Assembly: GCF_001014645.1 (NCBI RefSeq)
Contig: NZ_LASZ01000015.1
Span: 1-64,000, forward strand
DNA from: Luteimonas sp. FCS-9
GTDB lineage: Bacteria; Pseudomonadota; Gammaproteobacteria; Xanthomonadales; Xanthomonadaceae
Length of the DNA stretch: 64,000 nucleotides
Reading direction: 5' to 3'
Shown: positions 38,770 through 47,604 of the stretch, in pieces
Layout: each line of letters starts with the position of its first letter
How positions within the stretch are numbered: position 1 is the stretch's first letter
Position numbers and translations under genes: made by a program
The notes under the pieces: generated by a model
The model's input: the letters and a program-made list of their open reading frames with translations, nothing else
What the model was told of the DNA's origin: nothing
The model's database searches: none

Positions 38770-40833
38770 TCAGTAGCGGAAGTTCAACTTCACCCACGCG
38801 GTGCGCCCCGGCTCGTTGATCCGCACTGGGTCGGCCGGATAGCCGAAGTCGGCGCTGCCGGTCAGGTTCAGGTGCTCGCTGTAGGTCCGGTCGAAGACGT
38901 TGTCGATGCCGGCCGTCAGCTGCAGGCTGTCGTTGATGCGATAGCCGCCGTTGAGGGCGAGCGTGGCGAAGCCCGCGCTGGCGTCGAGGTCGCGTCCGAC
39001 CACGTTGCCCTGACCTATAGCGATGCGGTCCTGGCTGGCGACGACGCGCACCAGCGCGCCGAATCTCCAGCGCTTGTCGTCGTAGGCGGCCGACAGGCGC
39101 GTCTCGAGCGGCGGCATCTGCGGCAGCGCCTGGCCGGTGGCGCGGTTCTCGCCCCAGGCGTAGGCGACCGTGCCGCCGAACTTCCAGCTCGACGACGGCC
39201 GGAATTCCACGCCGGCCTCGGCGCCGTGGATGTCGGCATCGACATTCGCCGCCGACGAGGTCATGCCCATCATGCCGCCGGCGGTGTAGGTGAACAGGAC
39301 GTAGTCCTCGATGCGACCGGCGTAGGCCGACACCCACGCGTCCAGCTTCCGCGTGCGGTAGCGCACGCCCAGATCGAACTGCGTGGTCTTCTCCGGCGCG
39401 ATGCCGGCGAACGCGTTGGGCGAACCGGCCGGCCCGCGCCCGGGCGAGAACAGTTCCCAGTAGTCGGGCATGCGCTCGGTGTGGCCCAGGCCGGCGTACC
39501 AGCTGACCGGCGTGTCCTTGAGTTCCTGCTCGTAGCGCAGGAACCCGGCGCGCAGCGTCTCTTCGCGCGTCTGGCCCGCGGTCGGGTTGGGCATGCCCAT
39601 CATGCCGGCGGTCGCGCGCTCGTCGGTGGCCTTGGCGCGGTCGACGCGCGCGCCGCCGGTCAGGTGCCGGCCCGGCGGCAGGTGGCGTGTGCCCTCGGCG
39701 AACAGGCCGCTGGTCTCGAAGCGGGCATCGGTGTTCCACGGCAGCGCCGCATACGTGCCCCGGCCCCTGCCGCTGCGGGCGCGGTGGCGGCTGCGCTGCG
39801 TATCGACGCCGGCCTTGAGGTCCCAGCCGGTCCACTTCCAGCCCAGCGCGACGCGGCCGCCGGTCGTGCGCCGGTCGACGTTGGACGCCATCGGCATCGG
39901 CATCGAACTCGACGGGTTGGGTGCGCGCAGGGTGTAGTTGTCCATCACGTGGTCGGCGTGGTTGTAGAACACGCTGCTCTCGATCGAGTCGAGCGCGCCG
40001 CCGATGGCCCGCTTCTCGAACCGCAGGCTGGTGCTCTCGCGCCGGAACTGCGCGCCGTCCATGCCCCGGCCGGCGTAGCGCGCCTGCCCGTCGCCGACGC
40101 CGGCATTGAGCTCGAGCACGGTGTCGGGATCGGGCGTCCAGCCCAGCGCGACGTCGCCGTTCCATTTCTTCCACGACGACGGCACCACCGCGCCGTCGCC
40201 GTCCTCGTAGTCGTCGGCTTCCGAGCGGTTGCCGCTCACGCGCACGTAGCCCTGCGGCGCGCCGGCCACGACGTCGAGCACCTGGTCGTTGCGGCCGTTC
40301 GAGCCGCCCAGCAGGCTGCCATTGACGCGCACGCCCGGTGCGTCGAAGACCGGCGTCTCGCGTTCGAAGCGCACCGTGCCGGCCGAGGCGCCGGGCCCCC
40401 ACAGCACGGTCTGCGGGCCCTTGATGACGACCAGGCTGTCGAACGTCTCGGGCGAGACGTAGGACATCGGGTTGTCCATGCGCGAGGGGCAGGCGCCGGG
40501 CATGGCGCCGTCGTTGGTGAGCAGGTTCAGGCGAGAGCCGAACATGCCGCGCAGCACCGGGTCGCCGTTGGTGCCGCCGTTGCGCAGCGCGGTGAAGCCG
40601 GGGATGGTCTTGAGGTAGTCGGCGCCGTCGCTGGCGGGCACCGGCTGGCGCGGCAGGCGCGGGGCGAGGTCGTAGGTCAGTGGTGAGACCGGCGCGGCCG
40701 TCACCAGCACGGCCTCGAGGTTGACGGGTTCGGGCAGGTCGTCGGCCTGGGCGGCGAGCGGAAGCGCCAGCGCGCAGGCGATGGCCAAGGCGATGCGGGA
40801 GGCGCGCTGCGCCTGGGGGAGTGCGGACAACAT
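38770..40833 (-). CDS. TonB-dependent copper receptor (OprC/NosA-like)
   Basis: 687 aa. Signal peptide (RIALAIACALALPLAAQADD), plug domain with LKTIPGFTALRNGGTNGDPV, LRGMFGSRLNLLTNDGAMPG and VVIKGPQTVLWGPGASAGTV, then a 22-strand barrel ending RTAWVKLNFRY. Methionine clusters (SSMPMPMASN, GMMGMPNP, GGMMGMTSS) lie in predicted outer loops, consistent with copper binding as in OprC/NosA. It imports copper across the outer membrane. GGAG precedes the ATG at 40833. A DUF2946 gene lies upstream on the same strand, a common pairing for this family. Confidence 0.9.
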   Translation of the reverse strand: MLSALPQAQRASRIALAIACALALPLAAQADDLPEPVNLEAVLVTAAPVSPLTYDLAPRLPRQPVPASDGADYLKTIPGFTALRNGGTNGDPVLRGMFGSRLNLLTNDGAMPGACPSRMDNPMSYVSPETFDSLVVIKGPQTVLWGPGASAGTVRFERETPVFDAPGVRVNGSLLGGSNGRNDQVLDVVAGAPQGYVRVSGNRSEADDYEDGDGAVVPSSWKKWNGDVALGWTPDPDTVLELNAGVGDGQARYAGRGMDGAQFRRESTSLRFEKRAIGGALDSIESSVFYNHADHVMDNYTLRAPNPSSSMPMPMASNVDRRTTGGRVALGWKWTGWDLKAGVDTQRSRHRARSGRGRGTYAALPWNTDARFETSGLFAEGTRHLPPGRHLTGGARVDRAKATDERATAGMMGMPNPTAGQTREETLRAGFLRYEQELKDTPVSWYAGLGHTERMPDYWELFSPGRGPAGSPNAFAGIAPEKTTQFDLGVRYRTRKLDAWVSAYAGRIEDYVLFTYTAGGMMGMTSSAANVDADIHGAEAGVEFRPSSSWKFGGTVAYAWGENRATGQALPQMPPLETRLSAAYDDKRWRFGALVRVVASQDRIAIGQGNVVGRDLDASAGFATLALNGGYRINDSLQLTAGIDNVFDRTYSEHLNLTGSADFGYPADPVRINEPGRTAWVKLNFRY

Positions 40834-41011
40834 GGGGATCTCCGGATCGGACGTCGCCGGCCCTGCCGGTGACGCGTGCGGCTTCGTCGGACGCGAGCCC
40901 AGGGGCCGGTCGACGTCTGGATTCGGAATGCGGGCGCGAGCGGGCCCTGCGCCCTGCGTCACGCCGCTGGCGTGCGCATGGACGTTGCGCGCTGGAGCCG
41001 GGATTCCGCGG

Positions 41012-41494
41012 TCAGGCGGAGGCGTGGTCCGCCGGCGGCCCCTGGCCGCCGAGGCCGTGCAGGTTGGTCGCAACCGGAAGCCGGGCCGACGCGAACCGCT
41101 GGCCCGCATGCCCCGTCCAGGCCGGGGGCGGTGCGACGACGGGCACCTTCGACAGCAGCGTCAGCTGCGAGGCGAGCGGGCAGTAGGCGCAATGGCCGTC
41201 AGTGTCCGCATGGTCCGGCCCGCCGTCGTGCGGCAGGTCGCCGGGGACGGCATGGCCGCCCGCGTGGAGGCCGGCGGGCATCGCGTCCGCCAGCGCCATG
41301 CCGGGGTCGGCACCCGCGCCGGCCTGGATGCGGCTGATCGCCGGCGCCACCGCCAGCAGCAGCATCGCCAGCAGCGCGAGCCAGTGCCAGGCGGACGGCG
41401 CGATGCGCGCTCGCCGCGTGCGCGTCGCCACCGCGTCGCGTCGACGCGGGACCGGGTGCCCGGATCGCGATTGACGGTGGCGGCGCATGTCCAT
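41012..41494 (-). CDS. DUF2946 membrane protein
   Basis: 160 aa (ATG at 41494; ATG at 41488 also possible). A hydrophobic segment (WHWLALLAMLLLAVAPAIS) follows a basic N terminus; the middle is His/Asp/Gly-rich and ends in HCAYCPLASQL, the DUF2946 signature with its CxxC-like pair. Members often sit beside copper TonB receptors or copper chaperones and are thought to be exported or membrane-bound copper-related proteins; function is not established. The receptor start lies 178 bp downstream on the same strand. Confidence 0.8.
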   Translation of the reverse strand: MDMRRHRQSRSGHPVPRRRDAVATRTRRARIAPSAWHWLALLAMLLLAVAPAISRIQAGAGADPGMALADAMPAGLHAGGHAVPGDLPHDGGPDHADTDGHCAYCPLASQLTLLSKVPVVAPPPAWTGHAGQRFASARLPVATNLHGLGGQGPPADHASA

Positions 41495-41528
41495 GAATGC
41501 AGTGTCCGCACATCGGACGCCACGCACC

Positions 41529-41542
41529 TTGACCAGGATCAA
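41529..41542. promoter_or_regulatory. FNR/DNR-like box
   Basis: TTGAC-N4-ATCAA at 41529-41542, one mismatch from the CRP/FNR-family consensus TTGAT-N4-ATCAA. It sits 34 bp upstream of the DUF2946 start, where an Anr/Dnr-type regulator could activate the DUF2946-receptor pair. Short motif, so the call is tentative, but copper receptors of the NosA/OprC type are known to be induced without oxygen. Confidence 0.5.
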
Positions 41543-41603
41543 CGGCCGTGCAGGAACATCGCGCGGCGCGTCGTTGTGCCGGCGCACCGGCGGCGCACGG
41601 ACC

Positions 41604-42266
41604 TCAGCGTGACGCTGGCGGCGCCTCGAGCCTGACCGCCAGGTGCCGCAGGAACCGCTGGGTCAGCGGGCCGACGCCGAAGGCGAACACCAGCGTGCCC
41701 AGTCCCGCGGTACCGCCGAGCAGCATGCCGACCGCCAGCGCCGAGACCTCGATGCCGGTGCGCACGCTGCGGATCGACCAGCCGGTCCGTCGCGCGAGGC
41801 CGGTCATCAGCCCGTCGCGCGGGCCCGGCCCCAGCTGCGCGCCGACGTACAGCGCGGTGGCAAACGCGCAGGCGACCACGCCGCCGAGCATGTAGGCCCA
41901 GCGCAGCGCCAGGCCCTCGGGCGCCGGCAGCCACAGCAGGTGCAGGTCCGCGAACGGGCCCAGCAGGAAGGTGTTGGCCAGCGTGCCCAGGCCCGGCATC
42001 TGCCGCAGCGGGATCCACGCCAGCAGCACCGCCAGCGCGGTGGCGACCATCACCATGCCGAACGAACCGGGCACGTGCCGCGCCGCGCCGAGGTGGAAGA
42101 CGTCCCACGGCGCGGCGCCGACCGCGGCCTGGATCATCAGCGCGATCGCCAGCCCGTAGATCCACAGCCCCACCAGCAGCCGGCCCAGGCGTTCGGGCAG
42201 ACGCCCGGCGCGCAGCTGCGCGAGCGGGCCGAGGTTGGCGAGGGTCGGGGCGGGCGGCATCTGCAT
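41604..42266 (-). CDS. yczE: YczE-family membrane protein
   Basis: 220 aa, about five transmembrane segments (GLWIYGLAIALMIQAAVG, MVMVATALAVLLAWIPL, LGGVVACAFATALYVGAQLG, VSALAVGMLLGGTAGLG). The motif GPGPRDGLMTGLARRTG is typical of YczE/YyaS/YitT-type proteins. The function is unknown. It is divergent from a MocR-type regulator, the usual YczR-YczE pair, and is therefore the probable target of that regulator. The start at 42266 (MQMPPAP) or the next Met at 42260 are equally possible. Confidence 0.85.
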   Translation of the reverse strand: MQMPPAPTLANLGPLAQLRAGRLPERLGRLLVGLWIYGLAIALMIQAAVGAAPWDVFHLGAARHVPGSFGMVMVATALAVLLAWIPLRQMPGLGTLANTFLLGPFADLHLLWLPAPEGLALRWAYMLGGVVACAFATALYVGAQLGPGPRDGLMTGLARRTGWSIRSVRTGIEVSALAVGMLLGGTAGLGTLVFAFGVGPLTQRFLRHLAVRLEAPPASR

Positions 42267-42297
42267 GGCGCCACGATGTCGGCAATTGGCCCTTTGC

Positions 42298-42325
42298 GAT
42301 AGAGCCACCCGTGGGATAGTGGCCC
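42298..42325. promoter_or_regulatory. Possible YczR direct-repeat operator
   Basis: GATAG repeats at 42298-42302 and 42315-42319, 17 bp apart, each followed by a GCC-rich stretch, in the 61-bp divergent yczE/yczR spacer. MocR-type proteins often bind direct repeats in such divergent regions. Evidence is only repeat and position. Confidence 0.3.
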
Positions 42326-42327
42326 GC

Positions 42328-43776
42328 ATGCAACGCACCCTCGCCCCCGAGCGCCTCGCCGGCCTGGTCGGCCGCCTGGACAGTGCCCCCGCCTATCGCG
42401 CGCTGTGCCTGGCGCTGCAGGAGCTGATCGGCGACGGCCGCATCCCGATCGACACCCGCCTGCCCAGCGAGCGCGCGGTCGCCGGCGCGCTGGGCATCTC
42501 GCGCAACACCGTCACGCGCGCCTATGCCGAGCTGGCCGCGGCCGGGTTCGCGACCGCGCGCCAGGGCGCGGGCACATTCGCCGCGGTGCCGGTGGCGCGG
42601 CGGCGCGCGCACGACCACACGCTGGGCGCGGCGACGTTCGCCGACGACGCAATCGATCTCACCTGCGCGGCGGGGTCGGCCACGCCCGGCACCGCGGCCG
42701 CGTACGCGCGCGCGCTCGCCGCGCTGCCGGCCTACCTGTCGGGCGACGGCTACCTGCCGTCCGGCCTGCCGGCGCTGCAGGCGCGGATCGCGGCGACGTA
42801 CGCACGACGCGGCCTGCCGACGACGCCGGCGCAGATCGTCGTGACCTCCGGCGCGCTGTCGGCGATCGCGCTCGTCGCGCGCACGCTGTCGCGGCCCGGC
42901 GACCGCGTCCTAGTGGACACGCCCGGCTATCCGAACGCGATGGGCGCGCTGACGCTCGGCGGCGCGCGGCTGGTCGCAGCGCCCATGGGCGACCCGCTCG
43001 GCGACACGGGCTGGGACCTCGACGGCATCGAGTCCGCGTTGCGCGAAACCGCGCCGCGGCTGGCCTACGTCATCGCCGATTTCCACAATCCCACCGGCCT
43101 GCTGATGGACGAGGCCCAGCGCGCGCGCTGCGCGGCCGCGCTGGCGGCGGCCGGCACGCTCGCCGTCGTCGACGAGACGCTGCAGGCGACACGGCTGTCG
43201 GACGCGCCGATGCCGGCGCCGTTCGCCGCGTTCGCGCGCGACGCGGTCACGATCGGCAGCGCCTCGAAACTGTGCTGGGGCGGCCTGCGGGTGGGCTGGA
43301 TCCGCGCACCGCAGCCGCTGGTCGCACGCCTGGTCGCCGCGCGCGTGCAACTCGACCTGGGCAGTTCGCTGTTCGACCAGTTGGTGGCCGCCGAACTGCT
43401 CGACGACGCACCGATGCTCGCCGCGCGCCGCGACCAGGTGCGCCGCCAGCGCGACGCGCTCGCCCGGGCGCTGCGCACGCACCTGCCCGACTGGCGCTTC
43501 CGGCTGCCCGACGGCGGCCTGAGCCTGTGGGCGCGGCTGCCGCATAGCAGTGCGACCGCGCTGGCGGCCGACCTCGAGCGCGACGGCGTGCACCTGGCGC
43601 CCGGCCCGGTGTTCGGCGTCGAGGGCGGGTTCGACCGCTGGCTGCGGCTGCCCTACGCGAAACCCGAGGCGCAGCTGCTCGACGCGGTCGAGCGGATGGC
43701 GCAGCGCTGGACCGCCCTGCCGCGCGCCGGCGCGCGCGGGCGGCGCACGGCGTCCGCCCCGCCGCTGATCGCCTGA
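42328..43776 (+). CDS. yczR: YczR, MocR-type PLP-dependent regulator
   Basis: 482 aa fusion of a GntR winged helix (IDTRLPSERAVAGALGISRN, then TVTRAYAELAAAGFATARQG) to a fold-type I aminotransferase domain. The PLP lysine lies in GSASKLCWGGLRVGW, with cofactor-contact regions VDTPGYPNAMGAL and YVIADFHNPTGLLMD. It is divergent from yczE and probably controls it in response to PLP or an amino-acid-like ligand. The effector is unknown. Start at 42328 puts the helix-turn-helix at the usual distance. Confidence 0.9.
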   Translation: MQRTLAPERLAGLVGRLDSAPAYRALCLALQELIGDGRIPIDTRLPSERAVAGALGISRNTVTRAYAELAAAGFATARQGAGTFAAVPVARRRAHDHTLGAATFADDAIDLTCAAGSATPGTAAAYARALAALPAYLSGDGYLPSGLPALQARIAATYARRGLPTTPAQIVVTSGALSAIALVARTLSRPGDRVLVDTPGYPNAMGALTLGGARLVAAPMGDPLGDTGWDLDGIESALRETAPRLAYVIADFHNPTGLLMDEAQRARCAAALAAAGTLAVVDETLQATRLSDAPMPAPFAAFARDAVTIGSASKLCWGGLRVGWIRAPQPLVARLVAARVQLDLGSSLFDQLVAAELLDDAPMLAARRDQVRRQRDALARALRTHLPDWRFRLPDGGLSLWARLPHSSATALAADLERDGVHLAPGPVFGVEGGFDRWLRLPYAKPEAQLLDAVERMAQRWTALPRAGARGRRTASAPPLIA

Positions 43777-43864
43777 GGGGCGGCGCACCGGGCACGCGTG
43801 CCGGATGCCCGCCTTCGGACACGCGCGAGGCGCCCGGCCGTCTTCGGCCGCACGCCGCTGCCGT

Positions 43865-44740
43865 TCAGCGATACGGGCCGGGCCCGCGCCAGACCGGCTC
43901 GCCGCGTCGGTAGACCTGCTGCATGTTGATGACCTCGCGCGCGTCGCCGATCTCCGCCATCGCGGGGTCCTCCGGGTCGAGCAGGCGGCACGGCCCCGAG
44001 TCGCGCCGCAGCGCGGTCTCCAGCGGGCAGACCATCAACTTGCGCGTGCCCGGCAGCGGCAGGAACACCCCGGTCATGCCCGCATCGCGCCACGCCTGCA
44101 GCCGCGTCTCGCTGCGCAGGTCGTAGTACACCTGGTAGCCGCCCACCTCCAGGCTGGGGTGCTCGGCATCGGCGTCGCGGCCGCGCGTGCGGCCGGCGGT
44201 CGGGCTGCGGGTCATGCCCGCGTTCACCGGCGCGGTCTCGGTGGGCAGCATGCCCGGCGGCTGGCCCCAGGTGTGGTCGCGCCGCGGCGGCGACGGCGGA
44301 CTGGCGGCCGGTGCCTGCGCGGGCGCGGGCGTCGGCGGCGAACTGGCCTGCGGCGGCGAAGGCGCCGGGTCCGGAATCGGCGCCTCCACCGGCACGTCGG
44401 CGGGCGCCCGCGTCTCGGGCAAGGCCGTCTCCGCGCGTTCGACGCGCGTGGTCTGCAGGCGCGACGAGGCCGGCGCGGGCGCCGCCGATGGACGCGACGG
44501 CGGCGGCGGGCTGGGCGGCGCCTCGACCGCCTGCGGCGGCGGGATACCGACGAAGTCCACGACCATCCGGCTGCCCGACGACGCGCCCTGCGGCGTGGTC
44601 ACCGGCACCGGCTGCGACGCCAGCAGGAGCAGCACGGCGAGCACGTGCAGCAGCGCGCTCGCCAGCGCGGCGATCCACGGCTGCAGGCGTTCGATACGGG
44701 ACGCGTTCCCGGCGTGCGCGCGACGCGATGCCGGGCTCAT
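43865..44740 (-). CDS. Proline-rich single-pass membrane protein, TonB-like layout
   Basis: 291 aa. A cytoplasmic basic start, one TM segment (WIAALASALLHVLAVLLLLA), then about 120 residues very rich in Pro and Ala spanning the periplasm (PPPQAVEAPPSPPPPSRPSA and similar). A short conserved C-terminal domain follows (LEVGGYQVYYDLRSETRLQA, then GTRKLMVCPLETALRRD). The layout resembles TonB, but the C-terminal domain lacks the TonB signature. I do not recognise the family. No exbB/exbD lies nearby. Start at 44740 is preferred over the longer frame. Confidence 0.6.
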   Translation of the reverse strand: MSPASRRAHAGNASRIERLQPWIAALASALLHVLAVLLLLASQPVPVTTPQGASSGSRMVVDFVGIPPPQAVEAPPSPPPPSRPSAAPAPASSRLQTTRVERAETALPETRAPADVPVEAPIPDPAPSPPQASSPPTPAPAQAPAASPPSPPRRDHTWGQPPGMLPTETAPVNAGMTRSPTAGRTRGRDADAEHPSLEVGGYQVYYDLRSETRLQAWRDAGMTGVFLPLPGTRKLMVCPLETALRRDSGPCRLLDPEDPAMAEIGDAREVINMQQVYRRGEPVWRGPGPYR

Positions 44741-44922
44741 GCCGCCGGCGAGGCGTCGGGGGTGCAGGCCTTCATGCGGGTGCCAGGAGGGGGACGGCCG
44801 GGGGGAGTGCGGCATCGTAACGCGAGGCGGTCCCCGATCGCCGCCTCGCCAGGGCATCGATCACGCAATGGCCCCGGCGCGCGCACCCAGGTTCGCCCGA
44901 CGCATCGTCCGCGCAACGCAAA

Positions 44923-44949
44923 CGGCCCGGCGCTGAACGCACCGGGCCG
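44923..44949 (-). terminator. Terminator-like hairpin downstream of the DUF3597 gene
   Basis: CGGCCCGG (44923-44930) / CCGGGCCG (44942-44949), an 8-bp GC stem with an 11-base loop. On the minus strand it is followed by TTTGCGTT, a weak T run. It starts 24 bp after the DUF3597 stop. Confidence 0.55.
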
Positions 44950-44973
44950 CTGCGGGCATCGCCGTGACGCGGA

Positions 44974-45411
44974 TCAGTCCCGGAGTTCGGCCGGCACCTT
45001 GCCGCCGTTCTCGGCGAGCTTGCGCATCACCGCCTTGTGCAGCGCGAGGTTCTGCTCGGCGCTGCCGTGCGGGCCGGCGTTGACGCCGAGCTCGGTCGCC
45101 AGTTCCTTGCGGGCATCGAGATTCGAATCGAGGTCGAGCAGCTTCAACAGGTCGACGATGGAGTGGCGCCAGTCGCTCTTGCCGCCCTTCTCCTGCGCGA
45201 TGCCGGTCAGCACCGCCTCGACGTCGACCGGCTCGGCAGCCGGCGTCGGCGCGGGCGCCGCGGGGGCTGGATTGCGCGCCGGCGGCGACACCTTCGGATC
45301 GTTCTGGCTGCCGGTGAAGACGACCGGTGCCGGCTTCTTGACCGCGGGCGCGGGCGACGACGTGGCCTTGCGGCCGAAGATGCGATCGGAAATCCGGGAG
45401 AACAGGCCCAT
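44974..45411 (-). CDS. DUF3597 family protein
   Basis: 145 aa. An N-terminal MGLFSRISDRIFGRKA and a Pro/Ala linker precede the DUF3597 domain: VDVEAVLTGIAQEKGGKSDW, RHSIVDLLKLLDLDSNLDAR and KELATELGVNAGPHGSAEQN. Members are small soluble proteins of unknown role; some carry a LysM domain, absent here. The ATG at 45411 gives the conserved start and the longer frame is rejected. The 235-bp region between this gene and the amylase start holds nothing I can name. Confidence 0.85.
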   Translation of the reverse strand: MGLFSRISDRIFGRKATSSPAPAVKKPAPVVFTGSQNDPKVSPPARNPAPAAPAPTPAAEPVDVEAVLTGIAQEKGGKSDWRHSIVDLLKLLDLDSNLDARKELATELGVNAGPHGSAEQNLALHKAVMRKLAENGGKVPAELRD

Positions 45412-45646
45412 GCGCGAAGCTCCATCAGACGGGAACGACGATTGTGCTGGCCGGATCGCAAAGATCGTATGAAAGCCGCGTCGACTCCCGCCCGCCCCAC
45501 CGGGCACCGCATCACGTCCCGCGGCGGCAGGCCGTCGCAGTTCCGTCGACCGCATACGTATGCGGCGCCGTCGCCCCTGGATGCTGCAGCGCGATGCCCG
45601 CTACACCGGCGGCGCGCCGCGTGGCGCGGTCGTGGGGAACAGGCAC

Positions 45647-47086
45647 ATGGACGAGATCACCGGAACGACGCCGGGCGCGCGCACGCGCCAGACCGCCACC
45701 CGCTGGCGGGGCCGACTGGCCGCCTGGCTGCTGCTGGCCTGCACGGCCGGGGCGGCGCAGGCCGACGTCATCCTGCACGCGTTCAACTGGCCGTACGCCA
45801 CCGTCGAGGCACGCGCGGCGCAGATCGCGCAGGCCGGCTACCGCAAGGTGCTGGTGGCGCCGGCGTACCGCTCGCAGGGCAATGAGTGGTGGGCGCGCTA
45901 CCAGCCGCAGGACCTGCGGGTGATCGACCATCCGCTGGGCGACACCGAGTCCTTCGCCAGCATGGTGCAGGCGCTGGCCGAGCACGGCGTGGAGACCTAC
46001 GCCGACATCGTGCTCAACCACATGGCCAACGAGGCGTGGATGCGCCCCGACCTGAACTATCCGGGCGCCGCGGTGCTGTCGACCTATGCCGGCGACCCGG
46101 CGCGCCATGCCGGCCTGCGCCTGTTCGGCGACCTGTCGGTCAACCAGTTCGGCGCGGCGGACTTCGGCCCGGCCGCCTGCATCGTCGACTACGGCGATGC
46201 GTACCAGGTACGGCACTACCGCATCTGCGGCGGCGATGGCGATCCCGGCCTGCCCGACCTCGTCGCCAACGACTGGGTCGTTGCGCAGCAGCGCAGCTAC
46301 CTGCAGGCACTCAAGGGGCTGGGCGTGACCGGCTTTCGCGTCGACGCCGCCAAGCACATGACCTTCGAGCACATGAACCGCGTGTTCGACGCCGGCATCC
46401 GCGCTGGCGCGCACGTGTTCGGCGAGGTCATCACCACCGGCGGCGCCGGTACCGGCGACTACGACGGCTTCCTCGCGCCGTACCTGGCACAGACCCCGCA
46501 CGGCGCCTACGACTTCCCGCTGTTCAACGCGCTGCGCAACGCCCTGCTGCCGTCCGGCGGCCTGCAGGCACTGGTCGACCCGGGCGCGTTCGGCCAGGCG
46601 CTGCCGGCTGCGCGCGCGGTGACGTTCGCCGTGACCCACGACATCCCCAACAACGCCGGCTTCCGCTACGCGATCCTCGACCCGGTCGACGAGACGCTCG
46701 CCTACGCCTATCTGCTGGGCCGCGACGGCGGTGTACCGATGCTGTATTCCGACAACGACGAAAGCGGCGACGGCCGCTGGGTGGATGCCTGGCGCCGCGC
46801 GGACCTGGTGCGCATGGTCGGCTTCCACAACGCCATGCAGGGCCGCGACATGCAGGTGCTGTCCTACGGCGCCTGCCACCTGCTGCTGCGCCGCGGCGAT
46901 GCCGGCATCGTCGGCATCAACAAGTGCGGCACGCCGGTGGAGGCGACCGTGTCGATGGACGGCAGCGTGCTGCACTGGCACGAGCCCTACACCGACGTGC
47001 TCGACACCGGCAACACGATCGTCATCGACCGCGCCGCCTACACCTTCCGCCTGCCGCCGCGGCAGGCGCGGATGTGGCGGCGCTGA
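45647..47086 (+). CDS. Secreted alpha-amylase (GH13)
   Basis: 479 aa. A signal peptide (RGRLAAWLLLACTAGAAQA-D) is followed by a TIM-barrel alpha-amylase. Conserved regions: DIVLNHMANE (region I), GFRVDAAKH (nucleophile Asp), HVFGEVITTG (acid/base Glu) and FAVTHDIPNN (transition-state Asp). The small C-terminal beta domain ends FRLPPRQARMWRR. It hydrolyses alpha-1,4 glucans outside the cell, as in Aeromonas/Xanthomonas-type amylases. The ATG at 45647 puts the signal peptide at a usual distance; an earlier in-frame start exists at 45560. Confidence 0.92.
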   Translation: MDEITGTTPGARTRQTATRWRGRLAAWLLLACTAGAAQADVILHAFNWPYATVEARAAQIAQAGYRKVLVAPAYRSQGNEWWARYQPQDLRVIDHPLGDTESFASMVQALAEHGVETYADIVLNHMANEAWMRPDLNYPGAAVLSTYAGDPARHAGLRLFGDLSVNQFGAADFGPAACIVDYGDAYQVRHYRICGGDGDPGLPDLVANDWVVAQQRSYLQALKGLGVTGFRVDAAKHMTFEHMNRVFDAGIRAGAHVFGEVITTGGAGTGDYDGFLAPYLAQTPHGAYDFPLFNALRNALLPSGGLQALVDPGAFGQALPAARAVTFAVTHDIPNNAGFRYAILDPVDETLAYAYLLGRDGGVPMLYSDNDESGDGRWVDAWRRADLVRMVGFHNAMQGRDMQVLSYGACHLLLRRGDAGIVGINKCGTPVEATVSMDGSVLHWHEPYTDVLDTGNTIVIDRAAYTFRLPPRQARMWRR

Positions 47087-47251
47087 GGCGGCCGGCTCCC
47101 ACCGCGGCGGCGACGCACCGTGGACCGCCGCATCCGGGAAGTCTCGTCCCGGTCGCGGCCGCGTCGCGCTGCCGGCGTCTCCTGGCGTTCACGCGCACGG
47201 TGCGAGCGTGCGGCGTCCCCTGCCGCTGTGCCCACCGCCCCGGAGGCGAAC

Positions 47252-47479
47252 ATGAAGACGATCAACATCGTGACCCTGGTCCTGGTCATCATCGGCGGCA
47301 TCAACTGGGGGCTGGTCGGCCTCGCCCAGTTCGACCTCGTCGCGGCGATCTTCGGCGGGCAGGACGCCCCGCTCGCACGGGCCGTCTACGTGCTGGTGGG
47401 CCTGTCGGCCCTGTGGCAGCTGGTGCCGCTGTTCGGTGCCGGGTCGGCCGGCGAGGCGCGCGCGCAGCGCGACCGCTGA
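47252..47479 (+). CDS. DUF378 membrane protein
   Basis: 75 aa. Two transmembrane segments: INIVTLVLVIIGGINWGLVG and AVYVLVGLSALWQLVPLFG. GGINWGLVGL is the DUF378 hallmark. CGGAGG lies just upstream of the ATG at 47252. The function is unknown; such proteins are widespread small inner-membrane proteins. It is 165 bp downstream of the amylase and probably independent. Confidence 0.88.
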   Translation: MKTINIVTLVLVIIGGINWGLVGLAQFDLVAAIFGGQDAPLARAVYVLVGLSALWQLVPLFGAGSAGEARAQRDR

Positions 47480-47604
47480 GCCACATGCGTGGTGCCACGC
47501 GTCGGCCGGGCAGGCCAACGCGGCGTGGCGCACGCTGCATCGGCTGACCGTCAGCGCGTGCCCTTTCGCGAAGCGGAGGGCGTGCGCACGTCCGCGCACC
47601 GTGT

